This document shows, one piece after another, positions 10,471 through 20,958 of a DNA stretch of 29,259 nt. Source of the DNA: Acidobacteriota bacterium. GTDB taxonomy: Bacteria; Acidobacteriota; Vicinamibacteria; Vicinamibacterales; Vicinamibacteraceae. The translations under genes and the position numbers were made by a program. Location of the stretch: the NCBI GenBank assembly GCA_023429845.1, contig JAEZCY010000379.1, forward strand, positions 1 to 29,259. The letters run 5' to 3'. How positions within the stretch are numbered: position 1 is the first letter of the stretch; each line of letters opens with the position of its first letter. The notes under the pieces are model-generated. The model worked only from the letters and a program-made list of their open reading frames with translations. It made no database searches and was not told the DNA's origin.

Positions 10471-10586
10471 CGCAGGTAGGGACGGCTGTCCCAGCCGTCC
10501 GTGTGCGTACCGCCAGCCGGCCGTCTGCGCACCGCAGCCCGTCCGTCTTCGCTGACGGACCGCCGGGACGGCGGTCCCTACCTGAC
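10471..10586. repeat. Inverted pair of GTAGG-hairpin elements, copies 2 and 3
   Basis: The ends are an exact 11-bp inverted repeat: CAGGTAGGGAC (10473-10483) and GTCCCTACCTG (10574-10584). Each end carries its own hairpin: 10480-10487 with 10493-10500 (GGACGGCT/AGCCGTCC, loop GTCCC) and 10557-10564 with 10570-10577 (GGACCGCC/GGCGGTCC, loop GGGAC). The two loops are complementary. An alternative stem pairs GTCCGTC (10541-10547) with GACGGAC (10554-10560). It fills most of the gap between gltA and lepA. Confidence 0.85.
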
Positions 10587-10611
10587 GTGTGGGGGATTAT
10601 TTCGAGCGCGG

Positions 10612-10617
10612 TACAAT
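10612..10617 (+). promoter_or_regulatory. Candidate -10 box for lepA
   Basis: TACAAT ends 11 nt before the lepA ATG, which would place transcription start only a few bases before the codon. The -35 position is GC-rich and poor. There is no clear purine-rich ribosome binding site except GGG at 10621-10623. Confidence 0.5.
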
Positions 10618-10628
10618 AAAGGGCTTTC

Positions 10629-12430
<1,802 letters not shown>

Positions 12431-12434
<4 letters not shown>

Positions 12435-13126
12435 ACGCGCCATCCGCGCTGGCCGCGGCGCCCCCGAAGTCCACCGCACGCGAGTACTTCGAGTCGATCG
12501 CCATCGCGGTCATCCTGGCGCTGTTCGTCCGCACGTGGTGCTTCCAGGCGTTCAAGATCCCCACGGGATCGATGGAGAACAACCTCCTCATCGGCGATCA
12601 CCTGGTCGTCAACAAGTTCCTGTTCGCGCCCGCGGCGTTCGAAGGGCCAGTGCTGCCGATCCGCGACTTCCGCCGGGGCGACGTGGTCGTCTTCAAGTCG
12701 CCGGAAGAACCGGAGCGCGACTTCATCAAGCGCGTGATCGGCCTGCCCGGCGAGACGTTCGAGCTGCGGCACAAGAAGGTCCACATCAACGGCACGCCGC
12801 TCGACGAGCCGTACGTGCACTACCTGCTGCCACCGCGGCCCGACGGCGAGATGACCGCCTACGACAAGCGCGAGACGTACGGGCCGGTGACGATCCCGGA
12901 CGGGCATCTGTTCGTGATGGGCGACAACCGCGACAACTCCCAGGACAGCCGCTACTGGGGCTTCCTGCCACAGTCGTACGTCAAGGGGCGCGCGGTGGTC
13001 GTGTACTGGTCGTTCGAGAGCGAGGCCGCCGACTACGAGCGCCCGGGGTTCGAGCAGCTCTTCTCGGTGGTGACCGGATTCGTCACCAAGACGCGCTGGT
13101 CACGCATCGGGGATCAGATCGAATAG
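12431..13126 (+). CDS. lepB: Signal peptidase I
   Basis: Membrane serine protease that removes signal peptides from exported proteins. The 231-residue product has one membrane helix (about 19-36). Just after it lies the nucleophile S47 in [10 protein letters not shown]; the general base K100 is in [12 protein letters not shown], and box E is [15 protein letters not shown] (163-177). The open frame runs upstream into lepA, but the ATG at 12431, overlapping the lepA stop, gives the expected N-terminus. Its likely clients nearby include the signal-peptide-bearing TPR and proline-rich proteins; the lipoprotein would be cut by another enzyme. Confidence 0.96.
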
Positions 13127-13132
13127 AACTCT

Positions 13133-13168
13133 GTAATTGGAAATTTCAGATTTCAAATTCCCAATTAC
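13133..13168. terminator. AT-rich hairpin between convergent genes
   Basis: Arms 13133-13146 and 13155-13168 match at 13 of 14 positions (GTAATTGG at the base), with an 8-nt loop. It sits exactly between the convergent ends of lepB and the small membrane-anchored gene, so a bidirectional terminator role is plausible. The stem is strikingly AT-rich beside GC-rich genes and lacks a classic U-run, so it could instead be a dispersed palindromic repeat. Confidence 0.55.
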
Positions 13169-13177
13169 CCGACCTCT

Positions 13178-13534
13178 CTACGGTGCCGCCACGCTCGCGA
13201 ACCGCTGCGGGCGGCCCTCCACGTCCACGACGAATTCGTACGGGTAGAACCGCGTCGGCAGGAACTCCAACTGCGCGGTCCACGCCGTCCAGACGAGCGT
13301 CGCATCGCCCTGTCGGGAGACGGCGACGTCGGCCTGACTGACCGGGACGCCGTGTTCAGCCGCCAGCCTCACGACCTTGTCGCGCACCTGTTCGGGCGTC
13401 TGGCGGCCGGCATATGTCGCGGCCTCGAGGACCGCGTCCTTGAACTGCAGGTAATGCCAGAACTCGGGCGCCACGCGGACGATGGCGTGGAGCACCAGCG
13501 CGAGCACGACGAGGCGGACGAGATGACGCAGCAT
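13178..13534 (-). CDS. Small membrane-anchored protein of unknown function
   Basis: The 118-residue product has a hydrophobic N-terminal helix (about 4-22) after a short basic start, then a soluble domain of mixed helix and strand (KDAVLEAATYAG, then TAQLEFLPTRFYPYEFVVDVEG). The shape is like single-pass, pilin-like DUF4845-type proteins, but I do not recognise a family with certainty. ATG start 12 nt after the DivIVA-like stop and without a clear ribosome binding site. It is the last gene of the TPR-YggS-DivIVA cluster and faces lepB. Confidence 0.75.
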   Translation of the reverse strand: MLRHLVRLVVLALVLHAIVRVAPEFWHYLQFKDAVLEAATYAGRQTPEQVRDKVVRLAAEHGVPVSQADVAVSRQGDATLVWTAWTAQLEFLPTRFYPYEFVVDVEGRPQRFASVAAP

Positions 13535-13546
13535 GAGGGGCGGGTG

Positions 13547-14479
13547 TCAGCCCAGTAGGGCCGTCTCACCGCCAGCGGCGCGTGGCGCGTCGGCGACGGA
13601 GTCGGCCTGTCGGGGCCGCAGCTTGCGGATCTTGTCGTCACGCGCGTCCTGGGTCCGCACGAACTCCAGCGCGTAGGTGAGCGAGGCAATCGACTGCTCG
13701 AGGGTGCCCTCGACGTCGCGCTTGCGCAGGCGCATCTCGCTCACCGCATGTTCGAGCTCGTCGAGCCGCGCGTTGGCCTTCTGCAGCAGCACGTCCACAC
13801 GGGCCTGCGCCTCCTTCACCATGGCATCGGCGCGGATGTGCGCGTCCTTCCAGACCGCGTCTGCACGCAGCTGCGCGTCCGTGAGCAGGGCCTGCGCGCG
13901 CGTCTCCGCTTCCGTCGCCGTTGCCTGAGCGCGGGTCTCGGCCTCGTTCAGCGTCGAGCGGGCACGGCTGGCCGCCTCTCGCACGACGGCTTCGGCGCGG
14001 GTCTCGGCCTCGCGCATCGTCGCCTGCGAGCGGCTGGCCGCGTCGGCAAGTTCCGCCGTCGCCTTGAGGTGCGCGCCCTCGATGATCGCGCGCGCCTTGG
14101 CCTCGGATTCGCTCGCCCGCAGTTCCGCTTCCTTGAGCGTGGACGCCGAACGGGTCTCGGCATCCTTCAGCATGCCGCCCGACCGGGTCTCGGCGTCGCG
14201 CATCAGCACGTCGGCTTCCTTGCCGGCGTTCTCGCGGATCTGGTCGGCTACCTTCTGTGCCGTCAGCAGCGTGTTCCGGAGGTTCGCCTCGCGGTCACGA
14301 TGCTCGCCGAGCTGGGTCTCGACCTTCTGCAGGTCCTGGCGGAGCCGATCGAGTTCGCGCAGCGCGGCCTCGTAGTCGTCAGCCGCATCGGACAGCAGCG
14401 TGCGCACCTCCTCGCGGTCGTACCCGCGCAGGGAGGTGGACAGGTGGGTCTGACGCAGATCGAGGGGAGTTACTTTCAT
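13547..14479 (-). CDS. DivIVA-like long coiled-coil protein
   Basis: The 310-residue product begins with a DivIVA-type head (MKVTPLDLRQ then LRGYDREEVRTLLSDAADDYE, residues 1-38), which in relatives binds curved or septal membrane. The rest (about 40-290) is nearly continuous coiled coil, much of it built from 11-residue units around DAETRS / EAETRA (about 90-210). The start is ATG 14479, with AGGAG 8-9 nt upstream; an earlier in-frame start would add 19 residues with no family match. The position next to yggS is typical for divIVA genes. Probably a scaffold for cell division, polarity or envelope growth; the exact role is inference. Confidence 0.85.
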   Translation of the reverse strand: MKVTPLDLRQTHLSTSLRGYDREEVRTLLSDAADDYEAALRELDRLRQDLQKVETQLGEHRDREANLRNTLLTAQKVADQIRENAGKEADVLMRDAETRSGGMLKDAETRSASTLKEAELRASESEAKARAIIEGAHLKATAELADAASRSQATMREAETRAEAVVREAASRARSTLNEAETRAQATATEAETRAQALLTDAQLRADAVWKDAHIRADAMVKEAQARVDVLLQKANARLDELEHAVSEMRLRKRDVEGTLEQSIASLTYALEFVRTQDARDDKIRKLRPRQADSVADAPRAAGGETALLG

Positions 14480-14512
14480 TGACCGGGCTCCTGCGAATGC
14501 TTCAAGTGGGAG

Positions 14513-14527
14513 GGCACAAGCTGTGCC
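14513..14527 (-). promoter_or_regulatory. Leader hairpin upstream of the DivIVA-like gene
   Basis: GGCACA (14513-14518) and TGTGCC (14522-14527) pair around a 3-nt loop in the untranslated leader. On the transcript, CUCC follows the hairpin and could pair with the GGAG of the ribosome binding site. Suggestive only. Confidence 0.3.
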
Positions 14528-14594
14528 ACGCCCCATGTATCAGCTTTTCGCGACCACAACTGTAGGTCTGCCCGGCCCGGGCCCGGCGCGATGA

Positions 14595-14624
14595 CGGTTC
14601 TCCGACCTGCGATGACGAGAACCG
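14595..14624. other. 8-bp inverted repeat downstream of yggS
   Basis: CGGTTCTC (14595-14602) and GAGAACCG (14617-14624) are exact complements, loop 14 nt, just after the yggS stop. Possible transcript-end hairpin without a U-run. The remaining 14480-14632 gap shows nothing else clear. Confidence 0.35.
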
Positions 14625-14632
14625 GGCTCGGG

Positions 14633-15343
14633 TCAGCCTCTCGCGCCGAAGATCGCCGAGCCGACGCGAACGATCGTCGCGCCTTCCTCGATGGCGACCT
14701 CGAAGTCGTGGGACATGCCCATCGACAGTTCCCGTAACGCCTCGGCGGGAACGCCTTCGTCCAGCAGGGTGTCGCGAAAGGCGCGGAGACGTGCAAACCA
14801 CGGGCGGACGCGGTCCGGATCGTCCTCATACGGCGGGAGCAGCATCAGCCCCTGGACGCTGACCCCGGGCAGGTCACCCGAGCGGGAGAGCATCGCCCGG
14901 ACGGTGTCGGCGTCGGCGCCGGACTTGGTGGCTTCGCCGGCGAGGTCCACCTGGATCAGGACGGGGAGGAGGCGCTCGGCGGCGACGGCGGCGCGTGACA
15001 GGCGGGTCAGCAGGTCCACGCTGTCCACCGACTGCACGCAGGCGAACGCGCCGGGCACCTTGTTGGCCTTGTTGGACTGGAGATGTCCGATCAGGTGCCA
15101 GCGGAGTGGCAGGTCGGCGAGTGCCGCCTGCTTGGTCAAGGCTTCCTGGACCCGGTTCTCGCCGAACTCCACCTGCCCGGCCGCATGGGCCGCGCGGACC
15201 GCGTCCGGACCGAACGTCTTGCTGACGGCAATCAGACGGACGGCCTCTGGGGGCCGTCCGCTGCGTGTCGCGGCGCTGGCGATGCGTGCCTTCACGGCGG
15301 CGAGCCGCCCGGCGAGGCCGGCGTCCAGCGCGGAGGTGTCCAC
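14633..15343 (-). CDS. YggS/PLPBP-family pyridoxal phosphate-binding protein
   Basis: PLP homeostasis protein: it binds pyridoxal phosphate and buffers its supply, with no known catalytic turnover. The 236-residue product is a single alanine-racemase-like barrel with the PLP lysine at K42 (LIAVSKTF). Other family signatures are VEFGENRVQE (58-67), WHLIGHLQSNK, LMLLPPYEDD, LSMGMSHDFEVAIEEGATIVRVGSAIFG near the end. The start is GTG directly after the TAG of the TPR gene with zero spacing, so translation is probably coupled. Followed by the DivIVA-like gene, a common neighbour. Confidence 0.94.
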   Translation of the reverse strand: MDTSALDAGLAGRLAAVKARIASAATRSGRPPEAVRLIAVSKTFGPDAVRAAHAAGQVEFGENRVQEALTKQAALADLPLRWHLIGHLQSNKANKVPGAFACVQSVDSVDLLTRLSRAAVAAERLLPVLIQVDLAGEATKSGADADTVRAMLSRSGDLPGVSVQGLMLLPPYEDDPDRVRPWFARLRAFRDTLLDEGVPAEALRELSMGMSHDFEVAIEEGATIVRVGSAIFGARG

Positions 15344-16294
15344 CTACTTCGGCTTGATCGAATCGAGGATGCCCTTGGCCTGCGCCGCGAGTGCCCCGTC
15401 CGGTGCGAGCTTGAGGTAGTTCTCGAAGTACTTGGTGGCGTCGGGCATGTTGCCGGCATTGAGGTGCGCCATGCCCACCCAGTAGTTCGCCTCGGCGTAG
15501 TTCGGGTCCACCTTCAGGGCCGCCTCGAACTGCGCCTTCGCCTCGGCGATCTTGCCGGCGTTCCAGAGGATCACCCCCTGGTTGTAGCTGTCCTGCGCGG
15601 ATCCGCCGGCCCCGGTGGCGCCGAGCGAGGCCGCCTTGGTGGCCATGGCTGCCGCTTCCTCGCGGCGGCCCGTGCTGTTGTACAGGTCGGCGAGCAACTG
15701 GACCGGCTTTGCATCTTCCGGACGCAGTTCTGCCGCCTTCTTGAACGCGGCCTCGGCCTTGTCGAAGGTCTTCTTCTCGTAGTGCGCGACGCCGATGTTC
15801 ATGTAGCAGGCATAGCAGTCGGCCTGCATCTTCGCCGCTTCCTCGAACTTCGCGATGGCCGCGTCGTGGTTCTGCGCGCCGGAGGCCTGGACGCCCTCGT
15901 CGAACAGCTTCCGGAACGCGGACTCTTCCTCCGACATGCCCTTTGCCGCCGGCGCGAGCGTGAAGTTCAACTCCGGAGCCGTGCCGAGGCCCACCTGCAC
16001 CTGATCGGCCGCCTGTCCGGCGTCGGCCTTCACGACCACGTAGTACGGGCCAGGCTGCAGGCCGACCTGGATGAACTCACCCCGTCGGTTCGTCCTCACC
16101 TCGCGCACCTGGTTCGTGCCGCCCTTGAACTCGATGGTGACCACGGCCTTTTCGACAGGCTTGCCCTTGCCGTCCACGACCTTGCCCTTGATGGTGCCGG
16201 TGGTCTGGGCATCGGCCGGTGTGCCGGCCACGACGAATGCGAGCGCGAGCAGGCAGGCCATCGCCACGCGCGCCGCGAACTTGAGTAGAGACAT
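15344..16294 (-). CDS. Secreted TPR protein with carboxypeptidase-regulatory-like domain
   Basis: The 316-residue product starts with a signal peptide (SLLKFAARVAMACLLALAFV, cleavage probably after ADAQ at 27-30). A beta-sandwich of the carboxypeptidase-regulatory type follows (about 33-110, GTIKGKVVDGKGKPVEKAVV). Then come four or so TPR units (about 125-310). A CYAC pair lies in the first TPR region. The start is ATG 16294 with GAGGA 5 nt upstream; the much longer open frame is arginine-rich shadow. Probably periplasmic, mediating protein contacts. First gene of the cluster with yggS and divIVA. Confidence 0.85.
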   Translation of the reverse strand: MSLLKFAARVAMACLLALAFVVAGTPADAQTTGTIKGKVVDGKGKPVEKAVVTIEFKGGTNQVREVRTNRRGEFIQVGLQPGPYYVVVKADAGQAADQVQVGLGTAPELNFTLAPAAKGMSEEESAFRKLFDEGVQASGAQNHDAAIAKFEEAAKMQADCYACYMNIGVAHYEKKTFDKAEAAFKKAAELRPEDAKPVQLLADLYNSTGRREEAAAMATKAASLGATGAGGSAQDSYNQGVILWNAGKIAEAKAQFEAALKVDPNYAEANYWVGMAHLNAGNMPDATKYFENYLKLAPDGALAAQAKGILDSIKPK

Positions 16295-16311
16295 TGGTTC
16301 CTCCGGGACGA

Positions 16312-16323
16312 ACGGACGTCCGT
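16312..16323. promoter_or_regulatory. 12-bp palindrome upstream of the TPR gene
   Basis: ACGGACGTCCGT is its own reverse complement, 18 bp before the TPR start. Possible operator or leader hairpin; no further support. Confidence 0.3.
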
Positions 16324-16374
16324 CCGAAGAGTGTACCTCCGCCGTCGCCAGGCGCAGTAGGAACTGCCCGACGC

Positions 16375-16430
16375 GAACGCTGAACGCTGAACGTCGAACG
16401 CTGAACGTCGAACGCCGAACGCCGAACGTC
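16375..16430. repeat. Tandem heptamer repeat (GAACGNN, eight units)
   Basis: Eight consecutive 7-bp units, all GAACG followed by CT, TC or CC, lie in the 207-bp gap between the divergent TPR and lipoprotein genes. No reading frame runs through it as part of a gene. The period is 7, so each unit is rotated relative to the DNA helix. Confidence 0.9.
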
Positions 16431-16501
16431 TCTGACGGGCGGGCCGCCGGCCCCGCGATCAGGGCTGTTGACTGCGCCTGCACACAGCTCGACAATGGCG
16501 A

Positions 16502-17557
16502 ATGTCCCTTTCTCACATGCGCCCCGTGTCGCTCCTGCTTGCGACAATGAGCGTCACCGCATGTGGAGGCGGCGGCAATGGCGGGGTGACGAGCCCGGTG
16601 GCGCCGACGCCGCCGGTCGCCGCACCTGCTCCCACGCCTCCGCCAGCACCGACGTTTGCATTCGCCGTCACCGGGCGGGTGATTGCCAGCGGCACGCGCG
16701 CGCCGGTGAACGGCGCCACCCTGACGTTTGCCGGCGGTGCGCCGGCACAGAGTGCCGCTGACGGCACGTTCCGCTACACCAGCGACACGAATCCGGCGGT
16801 CACGCCCTACCGGGTCGATGTCGTGGCGCCAGGGCATGTAGACCGGACGCTCTGGTTGCACTACGCGAAGGATCGCGCGGGCGTCCAGATCGACATGCTG
16901 CCGCTGTTGGCCGCACCCTTCTCGATCGATTTCTACCGTCAACTGGTGCGCAACTCGACCGAGCAGCCGACAGAACTGCAGCCGTTGCGCCGCCTGACGC
17001 GGCCCCCGTCCATCTACATTCGCACCATCGACAACGCCGGACGCGACGTCGATCCCGCAACGATCGCCGCCGTGATGGCGGCCATCCGGTCTGCGGTGCC
17101 GGAGTTCAGCGGCGGAGCGCTGCAGGTGGCCGATGTGGAAACCGGCCGCGACAATCCGGAACGCGCCGGATGGATCACGGTGGAGTTCACCGAGGACCCG
17201 AGGGGTGACACCTGCGGCACCGCGCGGCTTGCCGGCAACCCCGGTCGCATCGTCCTCAACCTGAATCGTTGCGGCGGGTGCCCCGGCACGCGCATTCGTC
17301 CCGCGACGGTGACGCACGAAGTGGGTCATGCGCTGGGGTTCTGGCACGTCAGCGGTCGCGAGCACGTGATGGCGCCCGTGGAGGATCGCCCGTGCACGGT
17401 GACGGCTCCGACGGCGCTCGAGCAGATGCATGCCGCGGTGGCCTACAGCCGCGCGCCAGGCAACATCGAGCCCGACATCGATCCGCAGTCGGGAGCGGCA
17501 CTGCTCGCGGGCGAGCACACGCCGATCGTCGTCAGCTGCATCCGTCGGTCGTCCTGA
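16502..17557 (+). CDS. Putative lipoprotein zinc metalloprotease (metzincin-like)
   Basis: The 351-residue product has a lipoprotein signal (hydrophobic 9-18, lipobox SVTAC, C21). A proline/alanine-rich linker follows (30-50), then a carboxypeptidase-regulatory-like beta domain (about 54-133). The C-terminal region has the zinc site HEVGHALGFWH (H272, E273, H276, H282), followed by an HVM Met-turn candidate at M290, the layout of metzincins. Several cysteines (C238, C257, C260, C298) may form disulfides. Start ATG 16502; ATG 16517 is equally possible and keeps the signal. Probably anchored at the outer membrane or periplasm. No peptidase family named with certainty. 17558-17704 downstream shows no feature. 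Confidence 0.75.
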   Translation: MSLSHMRPVSLLLATMSVTACGGGGNGGVTSPVAPTPPVAAPAPTPPPAPTFAFAVTGRVIASGTRAPVNGATLTFAGGAPAQSAADGTFRYTSDTNPAVTPYRVDVVAPGHVDRTLWLHYAKDRAGVQIDMLPLLAAPFSIDFYRQLVRNSTEQPTELQPLRRLTRPPSIYIRTIDNAGRDVDPATIAAVMAAIRSAVPEFSGGALQVADVETGRDNPERAGWITVEFTEDPRGDTCGTARLAGNPGRIVLNLNRCGGCPGTRIRPATVTHEVGHALGFWHVSGREHVMAPVEDRPCTVTAPTALEQMHAAVAYSRAPGNIEPDIDPQSGAALLAGEHTPIVVSCIRRSS

Positions 17558-17704
17558 TCGCCGATGCGCGCGTGACAGCGGCGGGATTCCGGCGTCGCGT
17601 GCCGGACGGGCTGAGTGCCGCCGCCTTGTCGAAGACGTCGGCCGGCGGCGATGCACCGCCGAGGCGACAGGTAAGCGTCGAGCGAGGCGTGGCGCGGTCG
17701 CGGG

Positions 17705-19708
17705 TCAGCGTTCCGTGGTGAAGAACCTCACGACGTCCTCGGGGCGACGCGTGACGGGAGCCGGCGGCAGCGCATTGAGGAATCGTCGTCCGTAGCCCAT
17801 CGATTGCAGCCGCGGATCGAGGAGGGCGATGACGCCGCGGTCCTGCCGGTGCCGAATCAGGCGTCCCACACCCTGCAGGAGCGCGAGGATCGCGAGCGGC
17901 ACCTGGAAGCCGGCGAATGCATCGATGCCGCGCCGCTGCAGCGCCTCGATGCGCGCCGCCACGACGGGATCGGCAGGCGACGCGAACGGGATGCGATCGA
18001 TGATCACGCAGCTCAACGCATCGCCGACCACGTCCACTCCCTGCCAGAAGCTGGACGTGCCGAAGAGCACGGCATTCGGCGTCTTCCGGAACTGCTCGAT
18101 CAGGACCCCGCGCGGCATGCTGCCCTGCACGAGCATGGGGTAGGGCAGCCGCGACGACAGTCGGGCATGCGCGTCGCGCAGGGCCGCGTAGCTGGTGAAG
18201 AGCAGGAACGCCCGCCCCTCGCTCGCCGTGAGCAGCTGCGCCGCCTCGTCGGCGAACGCGTTGGCGAAGTCGCGCGTCCGCGGGTCGGGCATGCGTCGGG
18301 GCAGATAGACGAGGGCCTGCGTCCGGTAGTCGAACTCGGACGGCACGCGCACCTCGAGCGCGTCGCCCACTCCGAGGCGTGCGCGCACGTACCCGAACGA
18401 TCCACCGATCGAGAGTGTGGCCGAGGTGAGCACGAGCGAGGGCAGCCGATCGATCAGCACGTCGCGGATGATGTGCGACACGTCGATGGGAGCGGCGCGC
18501 AGCGCCACGTGGCGCCCGCGGATCTCGAGGAAGTACACGTACTCCTCGCCTTCGGCCCGCAGCAGGAACCGCACGTCGTCGCGCACCTCGCCGGCACGCT
18601 TGGCGATGGCCCTGAGGTCTTCGGGCGCCTCTTTCAGGAGCGCCAGCGCTTCCTCGAGGGCGGTGAGCGCGTCGATCAGCTGCAGGCCGCTTTCGCCTGC
18701 CGCGTCGGCCAGCACGTCGCCCGTCACGCGGAGCCGCTCGTCGAAGAGCGTGCCGCCGGGCTCCGCGCCCTGGTGCACCCCCGGCCGACGAGTCTGCAGG
18801 TCGAGGAAGAAGGCGCGTGATGTCGTGGCAACGAGCTCGATGGCGCGTGCCACGGCCTCGGCCTCGGCCGCCGGCACGAAGAGCGGCGTGGCGCGTATGG
18901 CCGCGCTATCGGTAACGAGCTGTTCGACCCGGAAGTTGCTGACGGTGACGCCGAAGTACTGCGTCGCGACGTCCTCGAGCTGGTGAGCCTCGTCGATGAT
19001 GCCCACCTGGCATTCGGGGATGACCTCCCCGAACGAATGGCGACGGACGGCCGCGTCGGCGCAGAGCAGGTGATGGTTGACGATCACCACGTCCGCGTCG
19101 GCGGCCTCCTGCCGCATCCGCGTCACGAAACAATCGCTGTAGCGAGGGCATTCGCTGCCGAGACAGTTCTCCGTGGTGGCGGCGATTGTGTGCCAGAACG
19201 GCAGATCCTCTGGCAGGTCCGAAAGCTCGGCGCGGTCGCCCGTCTGCGTGCGGGGAGCCCAGTGCTCGATCAACGTCATGGCGACGCGGGTCCCGTCGTC
19301 ACGCGGACGGTCGTCGTGCTGCGCCTGTTCGAAGCGATGCAGGCACAGGTAGTTGCCGCGTCCCTTCATGCAGGTGGCGCGGAACGGCCCCAGCGCCTTC
19401 TGCAGGAGCGGGACGTCCTTGTCGATCAGTTGCTGCTGCAGGTTGCGGGTGCCGGTCGACACCAGCACCTTGCGGCCCGACAGGATGGCCGGCGCGAGGT
19501 ATGCGAGCGTCTTGCCCGTGCCGGTGCCAGCCTCGGCCAGCAGCACGCCGCCCCCCGTGACGACGCGGGCGACGGCCTCGGCCATCTGCTGCTGGCTGTG
19601 TCGCGGCTCGAAGCCGTCGAGCACCCTGGACAACGCGCCCCCGGGTCCGAGGACGCGCCGGACGCCGTCGATCAGGCCGGGGGCGGGTAGAGCGGGAACT
19701 CCCGGCAC
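17705..19708 (-). CDS. DinG/XPD-family ATP-dependent DNA helicase
   Basis: Superfamily 2, 5'-3' helicase with an iron-sulfur cluster. The product (667 residues from the chosen start) shows Walker A AGTGTGKT (60-67), four cysteines placed for a 4Fe-4S cluster (C122, C182, C187, C193), DEAH (239-242) and C-terminal motifs [11 protein letters not shown] and [14 protein letters not shown]. The start is unsure: GTG 19708 lies inside glyA with GGA at suitable spacing; a CTG at 19675 would overlap the glyA stop as CTGA; TTG 19633 would cut into the conserved LGPGG region. Third gene after rpiB and glyA; probable role in DNA repair or clearing DNA structures. Confidence 0.9.
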   Translation of the reverse strand: MPGVPALPAPGLIDGVRRVLGPGGALSRVLDGFEPRHSQQQMAEAVARVVTGGGVLLAEAGTGTGKTLAYLAPAILSGRKVLVSTGTRNLQQQLIDKDVPLLQKALGPFRATCMKGRGNYLCLHRFEQAQHDDRPRDDGTRVAMTLIEHWAPRTQTGDRAELSDLPEDLPFWHTIAATTENCLGSECPRYSDCFVTRMRQEAADADVVIVNHHLLCADAAVRRHSFGEVIPECQVGIIDEAHQLEDVATQYFGVTVSNFRVEQLVTDSAAIRATPLFVPAAEAEAVARAIELVATTSRAFFLDLQTRRPGVHQGAEPGGTLFDERLRVTGDVLADAAGESGLQLIDALTALEEALALLKEAPEDLRAIAKRAGEVRDDVRFLLRAEGEEYVYFLEIRGRHVALRAAPIDVSHIIRDVLIDRLPSLVLTSATLSIGGSFGYVRARLGVGDALEVRVPSEFDYRTQALVYLPRRMPDPRTRDFANAFADEAAQLLTASEGRAFLLFTSYAALRDAHARLSSRLPYPMLVQGSMPRGVLIEQFRKTPNAVLFGTSSFWQGVDVVGDALSCVIIDRIPFASPADPVVAARIEALQRRGIDAFAGFQVPLAILALLQGVGRLIRHRQDRGVIALLDPRLQSMGYGRRFLNALPPAPVTRRPEDVVRFFTTER

Positions 19709-20943
19709 AGCTCTTCCACTTCGCCGCGGATCGTCGCCAGCCCCGCGTCGTCGTCGCAGCGCTGCAGCGCCGACGAGATCAGGTCGGCGATGCGGTCCAT
19801 CTCCGCTTCGCCCATGCCGCGCGTGGTCACGGCAGGCGTGCCGATGCGGATGCCCGAGGCGACCATCGGCGGATTCTTGTCGAACGGAATCGCGTTCTTG
19901 TTCACGGTGATGCCGGCCTGCCCGAGCGCGGCCTCGGCCTGCTTGCCGGTGATCCCCTTCGAGAACACGTCGACGAGCATCAGGTGGTTGTCGGTGCCGC
20001 CACTCACGAGGCGGAAGCCGACGTCGCGCAGCGACTGTGCCAGTCGCCGCGCGTTGGCCGCGACCTGCGCCTGGTAGGCGCGGAACTGCGGCTCCAGCGC
20101 CTCCTTGAAGCACACGGCCTTGGCCGCGATCACGTGCATCAGCGGGCCGCCCTGCACGCCCGGGAACACCGCGCGGTCGATGGCCTTTGCATGCGCCTCA
20201 CGCGACAGGATCAGCCCGCCTCGCGGGCCACGCAGCGTCTTGTGGGTGGTGGTGGTGACGTAGTCGCTGTGCGGGACCGGGCTCGGGTGGACGCCGCCGG
20301 CCACCAGTCCGGCGATGTGCGCCATGTCGGTCATCATCCGGGCGCCGACCGCCTTTGCCACGCCGGCAATGCGTTCGAAGTCGATGACGCGAGAGTAGGC
20401 GCTCGCGCCCACGATGACCAGCTTCGGCTGGTGTTCGTGTGCGAGGCGCTCCAGCTCGTCGTAGTCGAGGCGCTCGTCTTCGGCGCGCACGCCGTAGGGG
20501 ACGACCTTGTAGAACTTGCCGGAGAAGTTCAGCGGGTGTCCGTGCGTGAGATGGCCGCCGTGCGCCAGGTTCATGCCCAGGATCGTGTCACCGGGTTCGA
20601 GGTACGAGACGAACACGGACGTGTTGGCCTGCGCGCCCGAGTGTGGCTGCACGTTCACGTGCTCGGCGCCGAACAGTGCCTTGGCCCGGTCGATGGCCAG
20701 CGACTCGGCGACGTCCACGTATTCGCAGCCCCCGTAGTACCGCTTGCCGGGGTAGCCCTCCGCGTACTTGTTGGTCATCACCGAGCCCGCCGCCGCCATC
20801 ACGGCGGCGCTCGCGAAATTCTCGGAGGCGATGAGCTCGAGGCCGACGTTCTGCCGGGTGGTCTCGTCGGCGATGGCCTTGGCGATGTCGGGGTCCACCT
20901 GCGCGAGCGCGCGCAGGAGCAGGGGCGAGAGGTGCGTGAGCAT
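19672..20943 (-). CDS. glyA: Serine hydroxymethyltransferase
   Basis: PLP enzyme converting serine and tetrahydrofolate to glycine and methylene-tetrahydrofolate, the main one-carbon source. The 423-residue product has ELIASENF (36-43), [23 protein letters not shown] and the PLP lysine K235 in [14 protein letters not shown]. Length and motifs are those of the bacterial family. ATG start 15 nt after the rpiB stop, so the two genes are probably co-transcribed, a common pairing. Confidence 0.97.
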   Translation of the reverse strand: MLTHLSPLLLRALAQVDPDIAKAIADETTRQNVGLELIASENFASAAVMAAAGSVMTNKYAEGYPGKRYYGGCEYVDVAESLAIDRAKALFGAEHVNVQPHSGAQANTSVFVSYLEPGDTILGMNLAHGGHLTHGHPLNFSGKFYKVVPYGVRAEDERLDYDELERLAHEHQPKLVIVGASAYSRVIDFERIAGVAKAVGARMMTDMAHIAGLVAGGVHPSPVPHSDYVTTTTHKTLRGPRGGLILSREAHAKAIDRAVFPGVQGGPLMHVIAAKAVCFKEALEPQFRAYQAQVAANARRLAQSLRDVGFRLVSGGTDNHLMLVDVFSKGITGKQAEAALGQAGITVNKNAIPFDKNPPMVASGIRIGTPAVTTRGMGEAEMDRIADLISSALQRCDDDAGLATIRGEVEELCREFPLYPPPA

Positions 20944-20958
20944 GAGTCAGCCTTCGAG

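Noticed and set aside
14510..14536. tRNA-like opening (GGGGCGTGGCACAGCTTG on the minus strand)
   Set aside because: Resembles a tRNA 5' end, but no anticodon arm, T-arm or matching acceptor 3' strand follows; it is the leader of the DivIVA-like gene.
17558..17704. Possible terminator between the convergent lipoprotein and helicase genes
   Set aside because: I found no strong stem with a T-run on either strand in this stretch.
19675..20113. Upstream extension of the DinG-like helicase frame inside glyA
   Set aside because: The extra 135 residues are arginine/glycine-rich and are the out-of-frame reading of glyA. Only the last 12 codons before the overlap might be real.
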